Notes under the pieces: model-generated | Databases searched by the model: none | Told to the model about the DNA's origin: nothing | The model's input: the letters and a program-made list of their open reading frames with translations, nothing else | Shown: positions 1 through 8,420 of the stretch, piece by piece | Layout of the letters: each line of letters opens with the position of its first letter | How positions within the stretch are numbered: position 1 is the first letter of the stretch | Assembly: GCA_040389065.1 (NCBI GenBank) | Contig: JAZKAR010000027.1 | Location: 19,735 to 83,734, forward strand | DNA: 64,000 nt | DNA from: JAZKAR01 sp040389065 | Lineage (GTDB): Bacteria; Pseudomonadota; Gammaproteobacteria; Burkholderiales; Casimicrobiaceae | Reading direction: 5' to 3' | Translations under genes and position numbers: made by a program

Positions 1-525
1 GCGGTGGTGGCTGATGAGGTGCGTAAATTGTCAACCCGATCAGGTGAAACAGGCCAATTAATGACGCGTAAGGTTGAGGCTATTAGCTCTGCCATTATTT
101 CTACTTCAGAATCTGCAGAGCTTTCAATGAAAAAAGATAGCACCTCTGTATCGTTATCAGAAAAAACAATAGGGTCAGTGATTGAAAACTTTAAGGGTGT
201 TGTAGATGGATTAGCAGCATCAACCAGTTTGCTAAAGCAAGAGAGTATAGGAATTAAAGCAGATGTTTCAGAAGCCTTAGTCCAGCTGCAATTTCAAGAT
301 CGTATAAGCCAAATTATGAGTCATGTTGTCGCTAATATAAGGCAGCTCTCTCCATTTCTTCAAGAAAATCAAGAAGATTTCGAAAAGACTAAAATATTAC
401 AGCCACTTGATTTTGACGCCTTACTTGCAGAGTTGGAAAAAACTTATGCGATGGCAGATGAACGTATGGCGCATAGTGGAAAGGCTTCGGCATCCAAGCA
501 ATCAACAGAAATTACATTTTTTTAA
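1..525 (+). CDS. Methyl-accepting chemotaxis protein, C-terminal part (partial)
   Basis: The reading frame is open from base 1, so the N-terminus lies outside the window. The first visible residues (AVVADEVRKLSTRSGETGQ) are the conserved cytoplasmic signalling tip of a chemoreceptor, where CheA and CheW bind. The rest is a helical adaptation region ending in a Gln-rich stretch (QLQFQDRIS) and a polar tail. No membrane segment is present in the visible part. It differs from the three receptors downstream, lacking their IIDDIAYQTNLLALNAAIEAAR block and their aromatic C-terminal pentapeptide. It lies 11 bases before cheY, so it is probably co-transcribed with the chemotaxis cluster. Family assignment is firm; ligand and full architecture cannot be seen. 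Confidence 0.85.
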   Translation, partial: AVVADEVRKLSTRSGETGQLMTRKVEAISSAIISTSESAELSMKKDSTSVSLSEKTIGSVIENFKGVVDGLAASTSLLKQESIGIKADVSEALVQLQFQDRISQIMSHVVANIRQLSPFLQENQEDFEKTKILQPLDFDALLAELEKTYAMADERMAHSGKASASKQSTEITFF

Positions 526-536
526 GAGGGTAATTT

Positions 537-905
537 ATGGCTAAGACCATTTTAATTGTAGATGACTCTGCTTCTTTAAGGCAAGTTGTAAGTATTGCAT
601 TAAAAGGGGCCGGATACGATGTTTTAGAGGCATGTGACGGTAAAGACGCGATTGCTAAGCTCACAGGTCAAAAAATCCATTTAATTATTAGCGATGTCAA
701 TATGCCGAATATGGATGGCATTACATTTGTAAAGGCAGTTAAGCAAATGCCTAACTATAAATTTACGCCAATTATCATGCTCACAACAGAGTCTGAAGAG
801 TCTAAAAAAATGGAAGGGCAGTCTGCTGGTGCTAAGGCATGGGTTATTAAGCCATTTAAGCCAGATCAAATGTTAGCTGCTGTGAGTAAGCTAGTTTTGC
901 CCTAA
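537..905 (+). CDS. cheY: Chemotaxis response regulator CheY
   Basis: A stand-alone receiver domain of 122 residues, the normal CheY length. The acidic pocket is D9/D10, the phospho-acceptor is D53 (in SDVNMPNMDG), the switch Thr is T83 or T84, and the conserved Lys is K105 (KPF). There is no output domain, so signalling should be by protein contact, for example with the flagellar switch or a type IV pilus motor. The start has GAGGG about 7 bases upstream. It is the second gene of the che cluster and would receive phosphate from the CheA encoded at 1410. No CheZ phosphatase gene is seen nearby. The target of CheY is not shown by the sequence. Confidence 0.93.
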   Translation: MAKTILIVDDSASLRQVVSIALKGAGYDVLEACDGKDAIAKLTGQKIHLIISDVNMPNMDGITFVKAVKQMPNYKFTPIIMLTTESEESKKMEGQSAGAKAWVIKPFKPDQMLAAVSKLVLP

Positions 906-1066
906 CCATTGCAATGCCCTTTTCTACTTTTTCCACCTTCTAGATTTAATAAGACATACGCATTCGTATTTCGATGTGATAAAGGCTTCACATACATAGT
1001 GTCTTTACAGAGGTGACAATATGCTTCAAGGGCACTTACTACAACGCGCTGAAGGAGGAGAAGGAA

Positions 1067-1405
1067 ATGGGATCAAAAAAAAATAAAAATGATACTCGTA
1101 TCGTACTGAAAATGGAGAGCGAGCTGACAATTTATCAAGCAGAGGCTCTTAAAAAAACGTTATTGGCAGCGCTTGATCAGCCAGAGATTATTGAAATAGA
1201 TCTTTCAGCAGTGTGTGAGATTGATACAGCAGGTATACAACTGTTGCTTCTAGCTAAAAAAACAGCGATGGCTCAAAAGAAAGAGATTCATTTTGTTGCA
1301 CATAGTTCAGCCGTATTAGAAGTGTTTGAACTATTGGATTTAGCCACCTATTTTGGTGATCCGTTAATACTTCCTTTTAGATCCGAAAACACTTCAGCGA
1401 GATAG
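1067..1405 (+). CDS. STAS-domain protein (anti-sigma-factor-antagonist-like)
   Basis: A small STAS-domain protein of about 112 residues, placed between cheY and cheA. The fold signature is a strand followed by EIDLSAVCEIDTAGIQLLLLAKKTA, where the residue after DTAG is Ile rather than the phosphorylatable Ser found in SpoIIAA (usually D-S-x-G). The frame is open from a GTG at 1013, but the ATG at 1067 is preceded by a strong AAGGAGGAG at 1052-1060, which decides the start. STAS proteins occur in several alternative chemotaxis operons, where they may be scaffold or regulatory partners; the role here is inference. The Ser-to-Thr or missing Ser at the usual phosphosite leaves it unclear whether it is regulated by phosphorylation. 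Confidence 0.8.
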   Translation: MGSKKNKNDTRIVLKMESELTIYQAEALKKTLLAALDQPEIIEIDLSAVCEIDTAGIQLLLLAKKTAMAQKKEIHFVAHSSAVLEVFELLDLATYFGDPLILPFRSENTSAR

Positions 1406-1409
1406 CACT

Positions 1410-3557
1410 ATGAATATGGATCAGGCGCTTCAAACATTTATTATCGAAAGCCGTGAGTTACTTGAAAATATGGAAAGCGCATTGCTTTCCATTGAAGGGG
1501 AAGAAACGACTTCTGAAGCCATCAATGCAATTTTCAGGGCTGCCCATACAATTAAAGGTTCAGCAGGCTTATTTGGGTTGGATCATATTGTAAAATTTAC
1601 GCATGTGGTAGAGGGCGTACTTGATCATGTGCGTGATGGCAAACTGATCATTAGTGAAGAGCTTGTTGTCGTATTGTTATCGTGTTGCGATCATATCGGC
1701 CTCTTAATTGAGGCGATTGCTTCTGGGCAGTTAGAAGAAGACGAAGCCACAACTCAACAAGGGTTGCCGTTACTGGAAAAGTTGCGGGGATATATGGCGC
1801 CATTAAATGCGCACTCGATTGCGACGGTTCCTCAAAAAGGTCCTTCCTCTATCAATGAATCAGTAAGTGGCGGAATAGTAGACAGTGATAATTGGCATAT
1901 ATCGTTGCGTTTTGGGCCTGAGGTGTTAAGAAATGGAATGGATCCTCTTTCTTTTATTCGATACCTTCAAAAATTAGGCACCATTGCAGGTGTTATTGCT
2001 TTACACGATGCAATACCAGCTGCTGATGAGATGGACCCTGAATCATGTTATCTAGGTCTGGAAATCTCTTTTAAAAGTGACGTTGATAAAGCCACCATTG
2101 AGAATGTATTTGAGTTTGTACGTGATGATTGCCGTGTGCATATTCTTCCCCCACGAAGCCGAATTTCAGAGTATCTCCATTTAATTCAAGATTTACCTTC
2201 TGATGCAACACGTTTAGGCGAAATGCTAGTACGGTGCGGAACCGTTACCGAAAGTGAGCTTCATGCGGCTTTGCAAACGCAATCGTCTATGCCTTCTCAG
2301 CCATTAGGCGCTATTTTGGTCGAGCAGGGCGTCGTACAGCCAGCGGTTGTTGAGGCCGCCCTCGCTAAACAAAAGCAGGTGAAAGAACTTAAGGTACAAG
2401 AAAGTCAGTCAATTCGTGTAGATGCAGGCAAGCTTGATCACCTCATTAATCTAATTGGTGAGCTTATTATTGCGGCAGCGAGTACCCATTTACTGGCTCG
2501 TCGTGCGCATGCTATGGAGCTTGAGGAGTGTGCATCCACGTTATCTGATCTTGTTGAAGCTGTACACGATAGTGCCTTGCAATTACGCATGGTAAAAATT
2601 GGAGCAACGTTTAGCAGGTTTCAGCGCGTTGTGCATGATATGTCACGTGAAATTGGAAAAGATATTGGGCTGGTTATTCATGGAGAAGATACTGAGCTGG
2701 ATAAAACGGTAGTTGAAAAAATTGCTGATCCTTTAACCCATTTAGTGCGTAATGCAATGGATCATGGTATTGAGCCTGCTGAGCTTCGTATTGAGCGTAA
2801 TAAGCCATTAAAAGGAACGGTACGCTTAAATGCTTATCATGATTCTGGAAGCGTTGTTATCGAAGTAGGAGATGATGGCGGCGGGTTAAAGCGCGATAGG
2901 ATATTAGCAAAAGCGATTGAACGTGGATTGGTCGAACCAGGTAAGAATTTAAGTGATAGTGAAATTTACGATTTAATTTTTGAGCCAGGGTTTTCTACAG
3001 CCGAGCAGATTACTAATTTATCGGGGCGTGGAGTAGGCATGGATGTTGTAAAGCGCAACATTACGGCCTTAAGAGGCAGCGTTAAGGTGAATAGCGAAGA
3101 AGGGGTGGGTACAACGATTACTGTTCGTTTACCGCTTACGCTAGCCATTATAGATGGTTTTTTGGTGGGACTTGATAAATCTGTATTTGTTGTACCTCTC
3201 GATATGATTGAAGAATGTATAGAATTTTCTGCTGAACCAGGCCATGACTATACCAATCTACGAGGCCATGTATTGCCGTTTATCCATTTACGTGAGTTGT
3301 TTGGAATTGAAGGCGCTCCTGCTGCGCGTCAAAACATTGTAGTAGTAAAGCACGCCGGGCATAAAGTAGGTTTAGTGGTAGATAATTTATTAGGTGAGTT
3401 TCAAACCGTCATTAAACCATTAGACAAAATGTTTAATCGAGTCGATTGCATTAGCGGATCAAGCATACTCGGCACCGGTGAGGTCGCGCTTATTTTAAAT
3501 GTTGCGGCTATTTTCAGAACGATTGAAGAAAAAGTTTCTCGCCATTTGGCTGCATAA
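1410..3557 (+). CDS. cheA: Chemotaxis histidine kinase CheA
   Basis: 715 residues. The HPt domain is N-terminal with phospho-His H46 (AAHTIKGSAG). Around residues 265-325 there are two copies of a motif resembling RLGEMLVxxGxVxxxxLxxALxxQ, in the place where a CheY-binding P2 domain would usually sit. Dimerisation (KLDHLINLIGELI), the GHKL ATPase with N-box (HLVRNAMDHGIE), G1 (DDGGGL) and G2 (GRGVGMDVV), and a C-terminal CheW-like domain follow. It autophosphorylates when coupled to receptors through CheW and passes phosphate to CheY and CheB. The start is 4 bases after the STAS gene; an ATG two codons later (1416) is also possible. All residues needed for activity are present. Confidence 0.95.
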   Translation: MNMDQALQTFIIESRELLENMESALLSIEGEETTSEAINAIFRAAHTIKGSAGLFGLDHIVKFTHVVEGVLDHVRDGKLIISEELVVVLLSCCDHIGLLIEAIASGQLEEDEATTQQGLPLLEKLRGYMAPLNAHSIATVPQKGPSSINESVSGGIVDSDNWHISLRFGPEVLRNGMDPLSFIRYLQKLGTIAGVIALHDAIPAADEMDPESCYLGLEISFKSDVDKATIENVFEFVRDDCRVHILPPRSRISEYLHLIQDLPSDATRLGEMLVRCGTVTESELHAALQTQSSMPSQPLGAILVEQGVVQPAVVEAALAKQKQVKELKVQESQSIRVDAGKLDHLINLIGELIIAAASTHLLARRAHAMELEECASTLSDLVEAVHDSALQLRMVKIGATFSRFQRVVHDMSREIGKDIGLVIHGEDTELDKTVVEKIADPLTHLVRNAMDHGIEPAELRIERNKPLKGTVRLNAYHDSGSVVIEVGDDGGGLKRDRILAKAIERGLVEPGKNLSDSEIYDLIFEPGFSTAEQITNLSGRGVGMDVVKRNITALRGSVKVNSEEGVGTTITVRLPLTLAIIDGFLVGLDKSVFVVPLDMIEECIEFSAEPGHDYTNLRGHVLPFIHLRELFGIEGAPAARQNIVVVKHAGHKVGLVVDNLLGEFQTVIKPLDKMFNRVDCISGSSILGTGEVALILNVAAIFRTIEEKVSRHLAA

Positions 3558-3643
3558 ATACAAAATTGCTTTTTGCCAAATCATTTTTAGTTGTAATTTT
3601 AGTGATCTATTACTATAAGTTTGCCCGAGGAAGGATTGTATTT

Positions 3644-5296
3644 ATGTTTTCAAATATAAAAATTGGGGTAAGGCTGATAGCCGGATTTTTAATTGTAGCA
3701 GCCATCAGTATTGTTGTTGGGTGCATGGGGATATCAAGCGCCAGTAAAATTAATGATTTGGCTGATAAGATGTATATGAAAGATCTGCTTGGATTATCGC
3801 ATGTTAAAGAAGCTAATATCAATTTAATCTATATTGGTCGGGCGCGCTCAAATGCACTATTAGCAACAACCGAAGAAGATCGCCAAAAAAATATCACAAC
3901 TATTCATAAAAGCTTGACTGACTTAAAAGAATATTTAGAAAAAGCAAAGCCTTTATTTTATTCTCAGAAAGGTAAAGATATTTTTTCTTCTATTTACAAG
4001 GTATTAGAAGATTATGAAAAAGAAACTAACCATGTCATTGGCATGATTGCAAATGAAAAATTGCAACAGCGTAATGAAGCACTAACACATGCATTAACAA
4101 GTATGTTTGAAAAAGCAAAAGTATTAGACGATTTAATGTCAGACTTAACAAAATTAAAAGAAGAAAATGCAAAAGATGCTTCAAATGAAACCACGGCGCT
4201 TTATGAAAATAGCCGTACATTTATTATAGGTGCAATTTCTTTAGGTGTCATTCTTGGTGTGGTATTAGGGTTCATTATTAGCCGAAGTGTTACAAAGCCA
4301 TTAGAAGAAGCTGTACGTGCGGCTAACCGTTTAGCAGAAGGTGATTTAACAGTAAAAATTGATTCTTTTGCAAAAGATGAAACAGGTCAGCTATTACAAT
4401 CAATGAAACAAATGATTGAAAAGCTTTCACAGGTGGTTGCAGAAGTAAATGAGGGAGCAGATGCTATTGCAAGTGCATCAGAAGAGGTAAATGCCACCGC
4501 TCAAGTATTATCACAAGCTTCTAGTGAACAGGCAGCAGGAGTAGAAGAAACAAGTGCATCCATTGAAGAAATGACTTCTTCAATTTCACAAAATACTGAA
4601 AATGCAAAAGTAACAGATGGAATGGCATTAAAAGCAGCGCAAGAAGCTATTGAAGGTGGCGAAGCGGTAAAAGATACAGTGACTGCTATGAAACAAATCG
4701 CTAAGAAGATCGGTATTATTGATGATATTGCATATCAAACAAATTTATTAGCCCTAAATGCTGCGATTGAAGCTGCTCGTGCTGGCGAACATGGTAAAGG
4801 TTTTGCGGTAGTAGCGGCTGAAGTTAGAAAATTAGCAGAGCGTAGCCAAGTAGCTGCTCAAGAAATAGGTACAGTCGCTAGCAGTAGTGTTGATCTAGCA
4901 GAAAAAGCAGGTAAATTATTAGATGAAATGGTCCCTAACATAAAAAGAACATCCGACTTAGTGCAGGAAATTTCAGCAGCATCAGAAGAGCAATCTTCAG
5001 GAGTAGGGCAGATTAACTCAGCTGTTATTCAGTTAAGCCAAACCACACAGCAAAATGCTTCTTCTTCAGAAGAGTTGGCTGCAACAGCAGAAGAAATGAG
5101 TAGTCAAGCTGAAAAATTACAAAGAATAATGTCCTTTTTTAAGCTTGCCGTTTCACAAAGCTTTTATAAAGAAAGCAAGAGTAATAAATCTACTTCAAAA
5201 ACGTATGCTTCTTCTAAGGGAGTAGTAAGAGGATCAAGCCATTCAGGAACGATGAAAATGGCTGATGCTGATGAATCTGAATTCGTACAATTTTAG
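3644..5296 (+). CDS. Methyl-accepting chemotaxis protein (4-helix-bundle sensor)
   Basis: The frame is open upstream to a TTG at 3566, but the ATG at 3644 has AGGAAGGA 8-9 bases before it and begins a typical MCP N-terminus, giving 550 residues. Membrane segments lie at about 9-31 and 193-214 and enclose a helical periplasmic domain of the 4HB_MCP kind. A HAMP domain and a long signalling hairpin follow, with the tip block IIDDIAYQTNLLALNAAIEA. The last five residues are EFVQF, which fit the x-aromatic-x-x-aromatic tether used by CheR and CheB in some receptors. The signalling region is nearly identical to that of the receptors at 5595 and 8421, indicating recent duplication or gene conversion. 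Ligand unknown. Confidence 0.93.
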   Translation: MFSNIKIGVRLIAGFLIVAAISIVVGCMGISSASKINDLADKMYMKDLLGLSHVKEANINLIYIGRARSNALLATTEEDRQKNITTIHKSLTDLKEYLEKAKPLFYSQKGKDIFSSIYKVLEDYEKETNHVIGMIANEKLQQRNEALTHALTSMFEKAKVLDDLMSDLTKLKEENAKDASNETTALYENSRTFIIGAISLGVILGVVLGFIISRSVTKPLEEAVRAANRLAEGDLTVKIDSFAKDETGQLLQSMKQMIEKLSQVVAEVNEGADAIASASEEVNATAQVLSQASSEQAAGVEETSASIEEMTSSISQNTENAKVTDGMALKAAQEAIEGGEAVKDTVTAMKQIAKKIGIIDDIAYQTNLLALNAAIEAARAGEHGKGFAVVAAEVRKLAERSQVAAQEIGTVASSSVDLAEKAGKLLDEMVPNIKRTSDLVQEISAASEEQSSGVGQINSAVIQLSQTTQQNASSSEELAATAEEMSSQAEKLQRIMSFFKLAVSQSFYKESKSNKSTSKTYASSKGVVRGSSHSGTMKMADADESEFVQF

Positions 5297-5594
5297 TTTT
5301 ATTGAAAACATGAATAAAGTAGATAGGGATTGCATTATTTTATTGAATAGAATGATGTGATTTCTATAGAAAATTTTTAAGTGCTAACAGATATTATAGA
5401 TCAATTGAGTGTAATAAATTATGAATAATTTTAGGAGTTTCGAGTAATTTATTCCAGAATATTATGCTCTCTATGAGACTAATACTTACACTGTGAAACT
5501 TTAGTGAAGTAACTAGACATAAACTATAACTTAATAGTATTTATATTCATGAAGATGGCATATTGTATTTGAAAATGCCAAAAAGGAAGTGTTT

Positions 5595-7745
5595 ATGATT
5601 AAAAGATTAAAAATTGGTACTCGTCTTGGATTAGCATTTACATTGCTAATTTTGCTATCTATAACGTTGGGAGTAATTGCCTACCATGAAAATCAAGTCA
5701 TGGGAGATCAATGGAAAATGTTTAAACAAGATGCATTAGCTAAACGAAATGCAACTACACGAGGTGTTATTGCGTTAGGAAATGGTGTGCATCATTTCAA
5801 AAATTTCGTTTTAAGAGGCGGCAGTTATTCACAAAAATTTTCAGAAGATATGAATGCTGTAGAGCAAGTGAGTATCGATTATAAAGCAGCAAGCCGCTTA
5901 ACATTAGAAGAAGAAAAACTATTGAATAAATTACAAGAGTCCGTAGAAGGCTATCGAAAAGATATGGAAACATTAGTAGCCCTAAGAGCAAAAACTGAAA
6001 ATCCTGTGGAGTTAGATAAAGCTGTGAAAGGAGCAGATAAAGCTATTTCAACTGTTTTTGTAAGCCTTACAGAACTTACTGATGAAATGATTAAGCGTGC
6101 TGATCATCAAATGATAGAAGTAAGCCAGCGTGTAGAGAAAGAAATTCTACTGACATTGCTAATCGTCATTGTAATTGCAGCTATTTCAGGCTTTCTTATT
6201 ACACGAAGTATTATTCAGCCATTAAAAGAAGCTGTTAGTGCTGCTAATAAGTTAGAGATGGGTGATCTCTCTATTCATATTGAATCGAATGCTCAAGATG
6301 AAACGGGTCAGCTTTTGCAGTCAATGAGTTCTATGGTAATTAAACTTAAGCAAGTTATTGAAGGTCAGCAACGTGTTATAGAGGCAGCTAATCGTGGCTA
6401 TTTTGATGAGCGTATTGATTTGCTAGGTTTGAATGGTTTTCAAAAGAAAATGGGAGAAGATCTAAACCTATTAGTAATGACTACAGGGGCAAGTATTGAC
6501 GATGTAATCAGGGTAATGGGTGCAGTATCTAAGGGAGATTTAACGAAAAATATTGATAAGTCTTACGAAGGTAGTTTTGGAAAATTAAAAGAATATACAA
6601 ATAATACTGTTATGACTCTCAAAATGGTTATTGAAGATCAAAAAAGAGTCATTGAGGCGGCGAATAGAGGAGATTTTAATGTGCAAGTTGAGGTTAGTAA
6701 ACTTCTAGGCTTTCAAAAGGAGATGGGTGATAGTTTAAATGCGTTAGTGACTACTACAGGTGCTAGCATTAAAGATGTAGTCAGGGTAATGGAATCAGTA
6801 TCAGAAGGCGATTTAACTCAAATGATAGATAAGCCTTATGAAGGAAGCTTTGGCTTGTTAAAAGAATATACTAATAATACGGTAATGAAGCTTTCGCATG
6901 TTGTTGCTGAAGTGAATGAAGGTGCCGATGCAATTGCCAGTGCTTCTGAACAAGTGAGTGCTACTGCCCAATGTCTTTCGCAGGCATCTAGCGAGCAAGC
7001 AGCTGGTGTTGAAGAAACCAGTGCATCTATTGAACAAATGACTTCTTCAATTGCACAAAACACTGAAAATGCAAAAATTACTGATGGTATGGCAGTAAAA
7101 GCTGCTAAAGAAGCTGTTGAGGGTGGAGATGCTGTAAAAGCCACTGTCGCCGCTATGAAGCAAATTGCTAAGAAGATAGGCATTATTGATGATATTGCCT
7201 ATCAGACAAATTTACTGGCTTTAAATGCTGCTATTGAAGCAGCACGCGCAGGTGAGCATGGTAAAGGTTTTGCAGTGGTTGCAGCTGAAGTTAGAAAATT
7301 GGCTGAACGTAGTCAGGTAGCAGCTCAAGAAATTGGGACAGTTGCTAGCAGCAGTGTTGAGCTAGCAGAAAAAGCAGGGAAACTGCTTGATGAAATGGTG
7401 CCTAATATTAAAAAAACATCAGACTTAGTACAAGAAATTTCAGCAGCTTCAGAAGAGCAATCTTCAGGTGTAGGGCAAATTAACTCAGCTGTTATTCAGT
7501 TAAGTCAAACTACTCAGCAAAATGCCTCTTCTTCTGAGGAGTTGGCGGCGACAGCAGAAGAGATGAGTAGCCAAGCTGAAGGATTACAAAAAACAATGTC
7601 ATTTTTCAAAATAGCGATAATACAAGATTTTTATAAAGAGACTAAGGCTAAACCAACATCCAAAAGCCATACCTCTGCTAAAGGGGTAAAAGGATCAGAT
7701 AGCTCAGGATCAAAAAATACACAATCTGAATTCGTACAATACTAA
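5595..7745 (+). CDS. Methyl-accepting chemotaxis protein with extended HAMP-like array
   Basis: The ATG at 5595 has AGGAAG 6 bases upstream and is preferred to the GTG at 5589, giving 716 residues. Two membrane segments (about 10-32 and 185-206) flank a helical periplasmic sensor. After the first HAMP there are two tandem ~88-residue modules (IEGQQRVIEAANRGYFDER and IEDQKRVIEAANRGDFNVQ, each ending in SYEGSFGKLKEYTNNTV-like sequence), which resemble the extra HAMP-type linkers of long receptors. The signalling hairpin matches those of the neighbouring MCPs and the C-terminus is EFVQY, an aromatic pentapeptide of the CheR/CheB tether type. The extra modules account for the added length against the receptor at 3644. 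Ligand unknown. Confidence 0.92.
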   Translation: MIKRLKIGTRLGLAFTLLILLSITLGVIAYHENQVMGDQWKMFKQDALAKRNATTRGVIALGNGVHHFKNFVLRGGSYSQKFSEDMNAVEQVSIDYKAASRLTLEEEKLLNKLQESVEGYRKDMETLVALRAKTENPVELDKAVKGADKAISTVFVSLTELTDEMIKRADHQMIEVSQRVEKEILLTLLIVIVIAAISGFLITRSIIQPLKEAVSAANKLEMGDLSIHIESNAQDETGQLLQSMSSMVIKLKQVIEGQQRVIEAANRGYFDERIDLLGLNGFQKKMGEDLNLLVMTTGASIDDVIRVMGAVSKGDLTKNIDKSYEGSFGKLKEYTNNTVMTLKMVIEDQKRVIEAANRGDFNVQVEVSKLLGFQKEMGDSLNALVTTTGASIKDVVRVMESVSEGDLTQMIDKPYEGSFGLLKEYTNNTVMKLSHVVAEVNEGADAIASASEQVSATAQCLSQASSEQAAGVEETSASIEQMTSSIAQNTENAKITDGMAVKAAKEAVEGGDAVKATVAAMKQIAKKIGIIDDIAYQTNLLALNAAIEAARAGEHGKGFAVVAAEVRKLAERSQVAAQEIGTVASSSVELAEKAGKLLDEMVPNIKKTSDLVQEISAASEEQSSGVGQINSAVIQLSQTTQQNASSSEELAATAEEMSSQAEGLQKTMSFFKIAIIQDFYKETKAKPTSKSHTSAKGVKGSDSSGSKNTQSEFVQY

Positions 7746-7756
7746 GAGGTAGATAC

Positions 7757-8287
7757 ATGATGGGTACAGTTATTAAAGTAGACCAATCGCAGGCGGTAAT
7801 GTCGCAGATGAAACAAGCAGGTTCAGATCATACTCAGTATTTAACGTTTATGCTTGGAGGGGAAATTTTTGCCATCGGTATTTTAGCGATTAAAGAAATT
7901 ATTGAATATAGCGGAGTCACAGTTGTACCCATGATGCCGAACTGTGTTAAGGGCGTTATTAATTTACGCGGAGCAGTAGTGCCAGTTATGGATTTACTTG
8001 CACGCTTTAATAAAGGTATTACAGAAGTAGGGCGGCGCACCTGTATTGTTATTGTTGAAATTGATACTGATGGAGAGCGCCAGGATATTGGAGTGATGGT
8101 TGATGCTGTTAATGAAGTATTAGAGATTCCTGTAGAAGACATAGAACCTGCCCCTAATTTTGGAACCAAAATACGTGCTGATTTTATAGAGGGAATGGGG
8201 AAAGTTGAAGGGCATTTCGTTATTCTTTTAAATGTGAGTCATGTACTTTCGACCGAAGAGGCGAAGGAGCTAATTGATATTTCGTGA
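7757..8287 (+). CDS. cheW: Chemotaxis coupling protein CheW
   Basis: 176 residues forming a single CheW domain. Recognisable parts are the QYLTFMLGGEIFAIGILAIKEIIEY opening strands, VKGVINLRGAVVPVMDL and the closing NVSHVLS strand. It links receptors to CheA. GAGGTA lies upstream of the ATG at 7757; an adjacent ATG at 7760 cannot be excluded. The gene is 11 bases after an MCP and part of the same run of che genes. An N-terminal extension of about 20 polar residues precedes the domain. Only one cheW is present in the window, to serve at least four receptors. Confidence 0.95.
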   Translation: MMGTVIKVDQSQAVMSQMKQAGSDHTQYLTFMLGGEIFAIGILAIKEIIEYSGVTVVPMMPNCVKGVINLRGAVVPVMDLLARFNKGITEVGRRTCIVIVEIDTDGERQDIGVMVDAVNEVLEIPVEDIEPAPNFGTKIRADFIEGMGKVEGHFVILLNVSHVLSTEEAKELIDIS

Positions 8288-8420
8288 AAAAATAATATTT
8301 ATTGATTTCAGATAAAATTAATATTTTTTACAAAGCTTTTTATAAACGTATAGAACTAATTTTATAGCATAAAAAATCAATTTTTAAGCATCAAGTTATA
8401 GTAAGGCTAAGGGGATAGTG

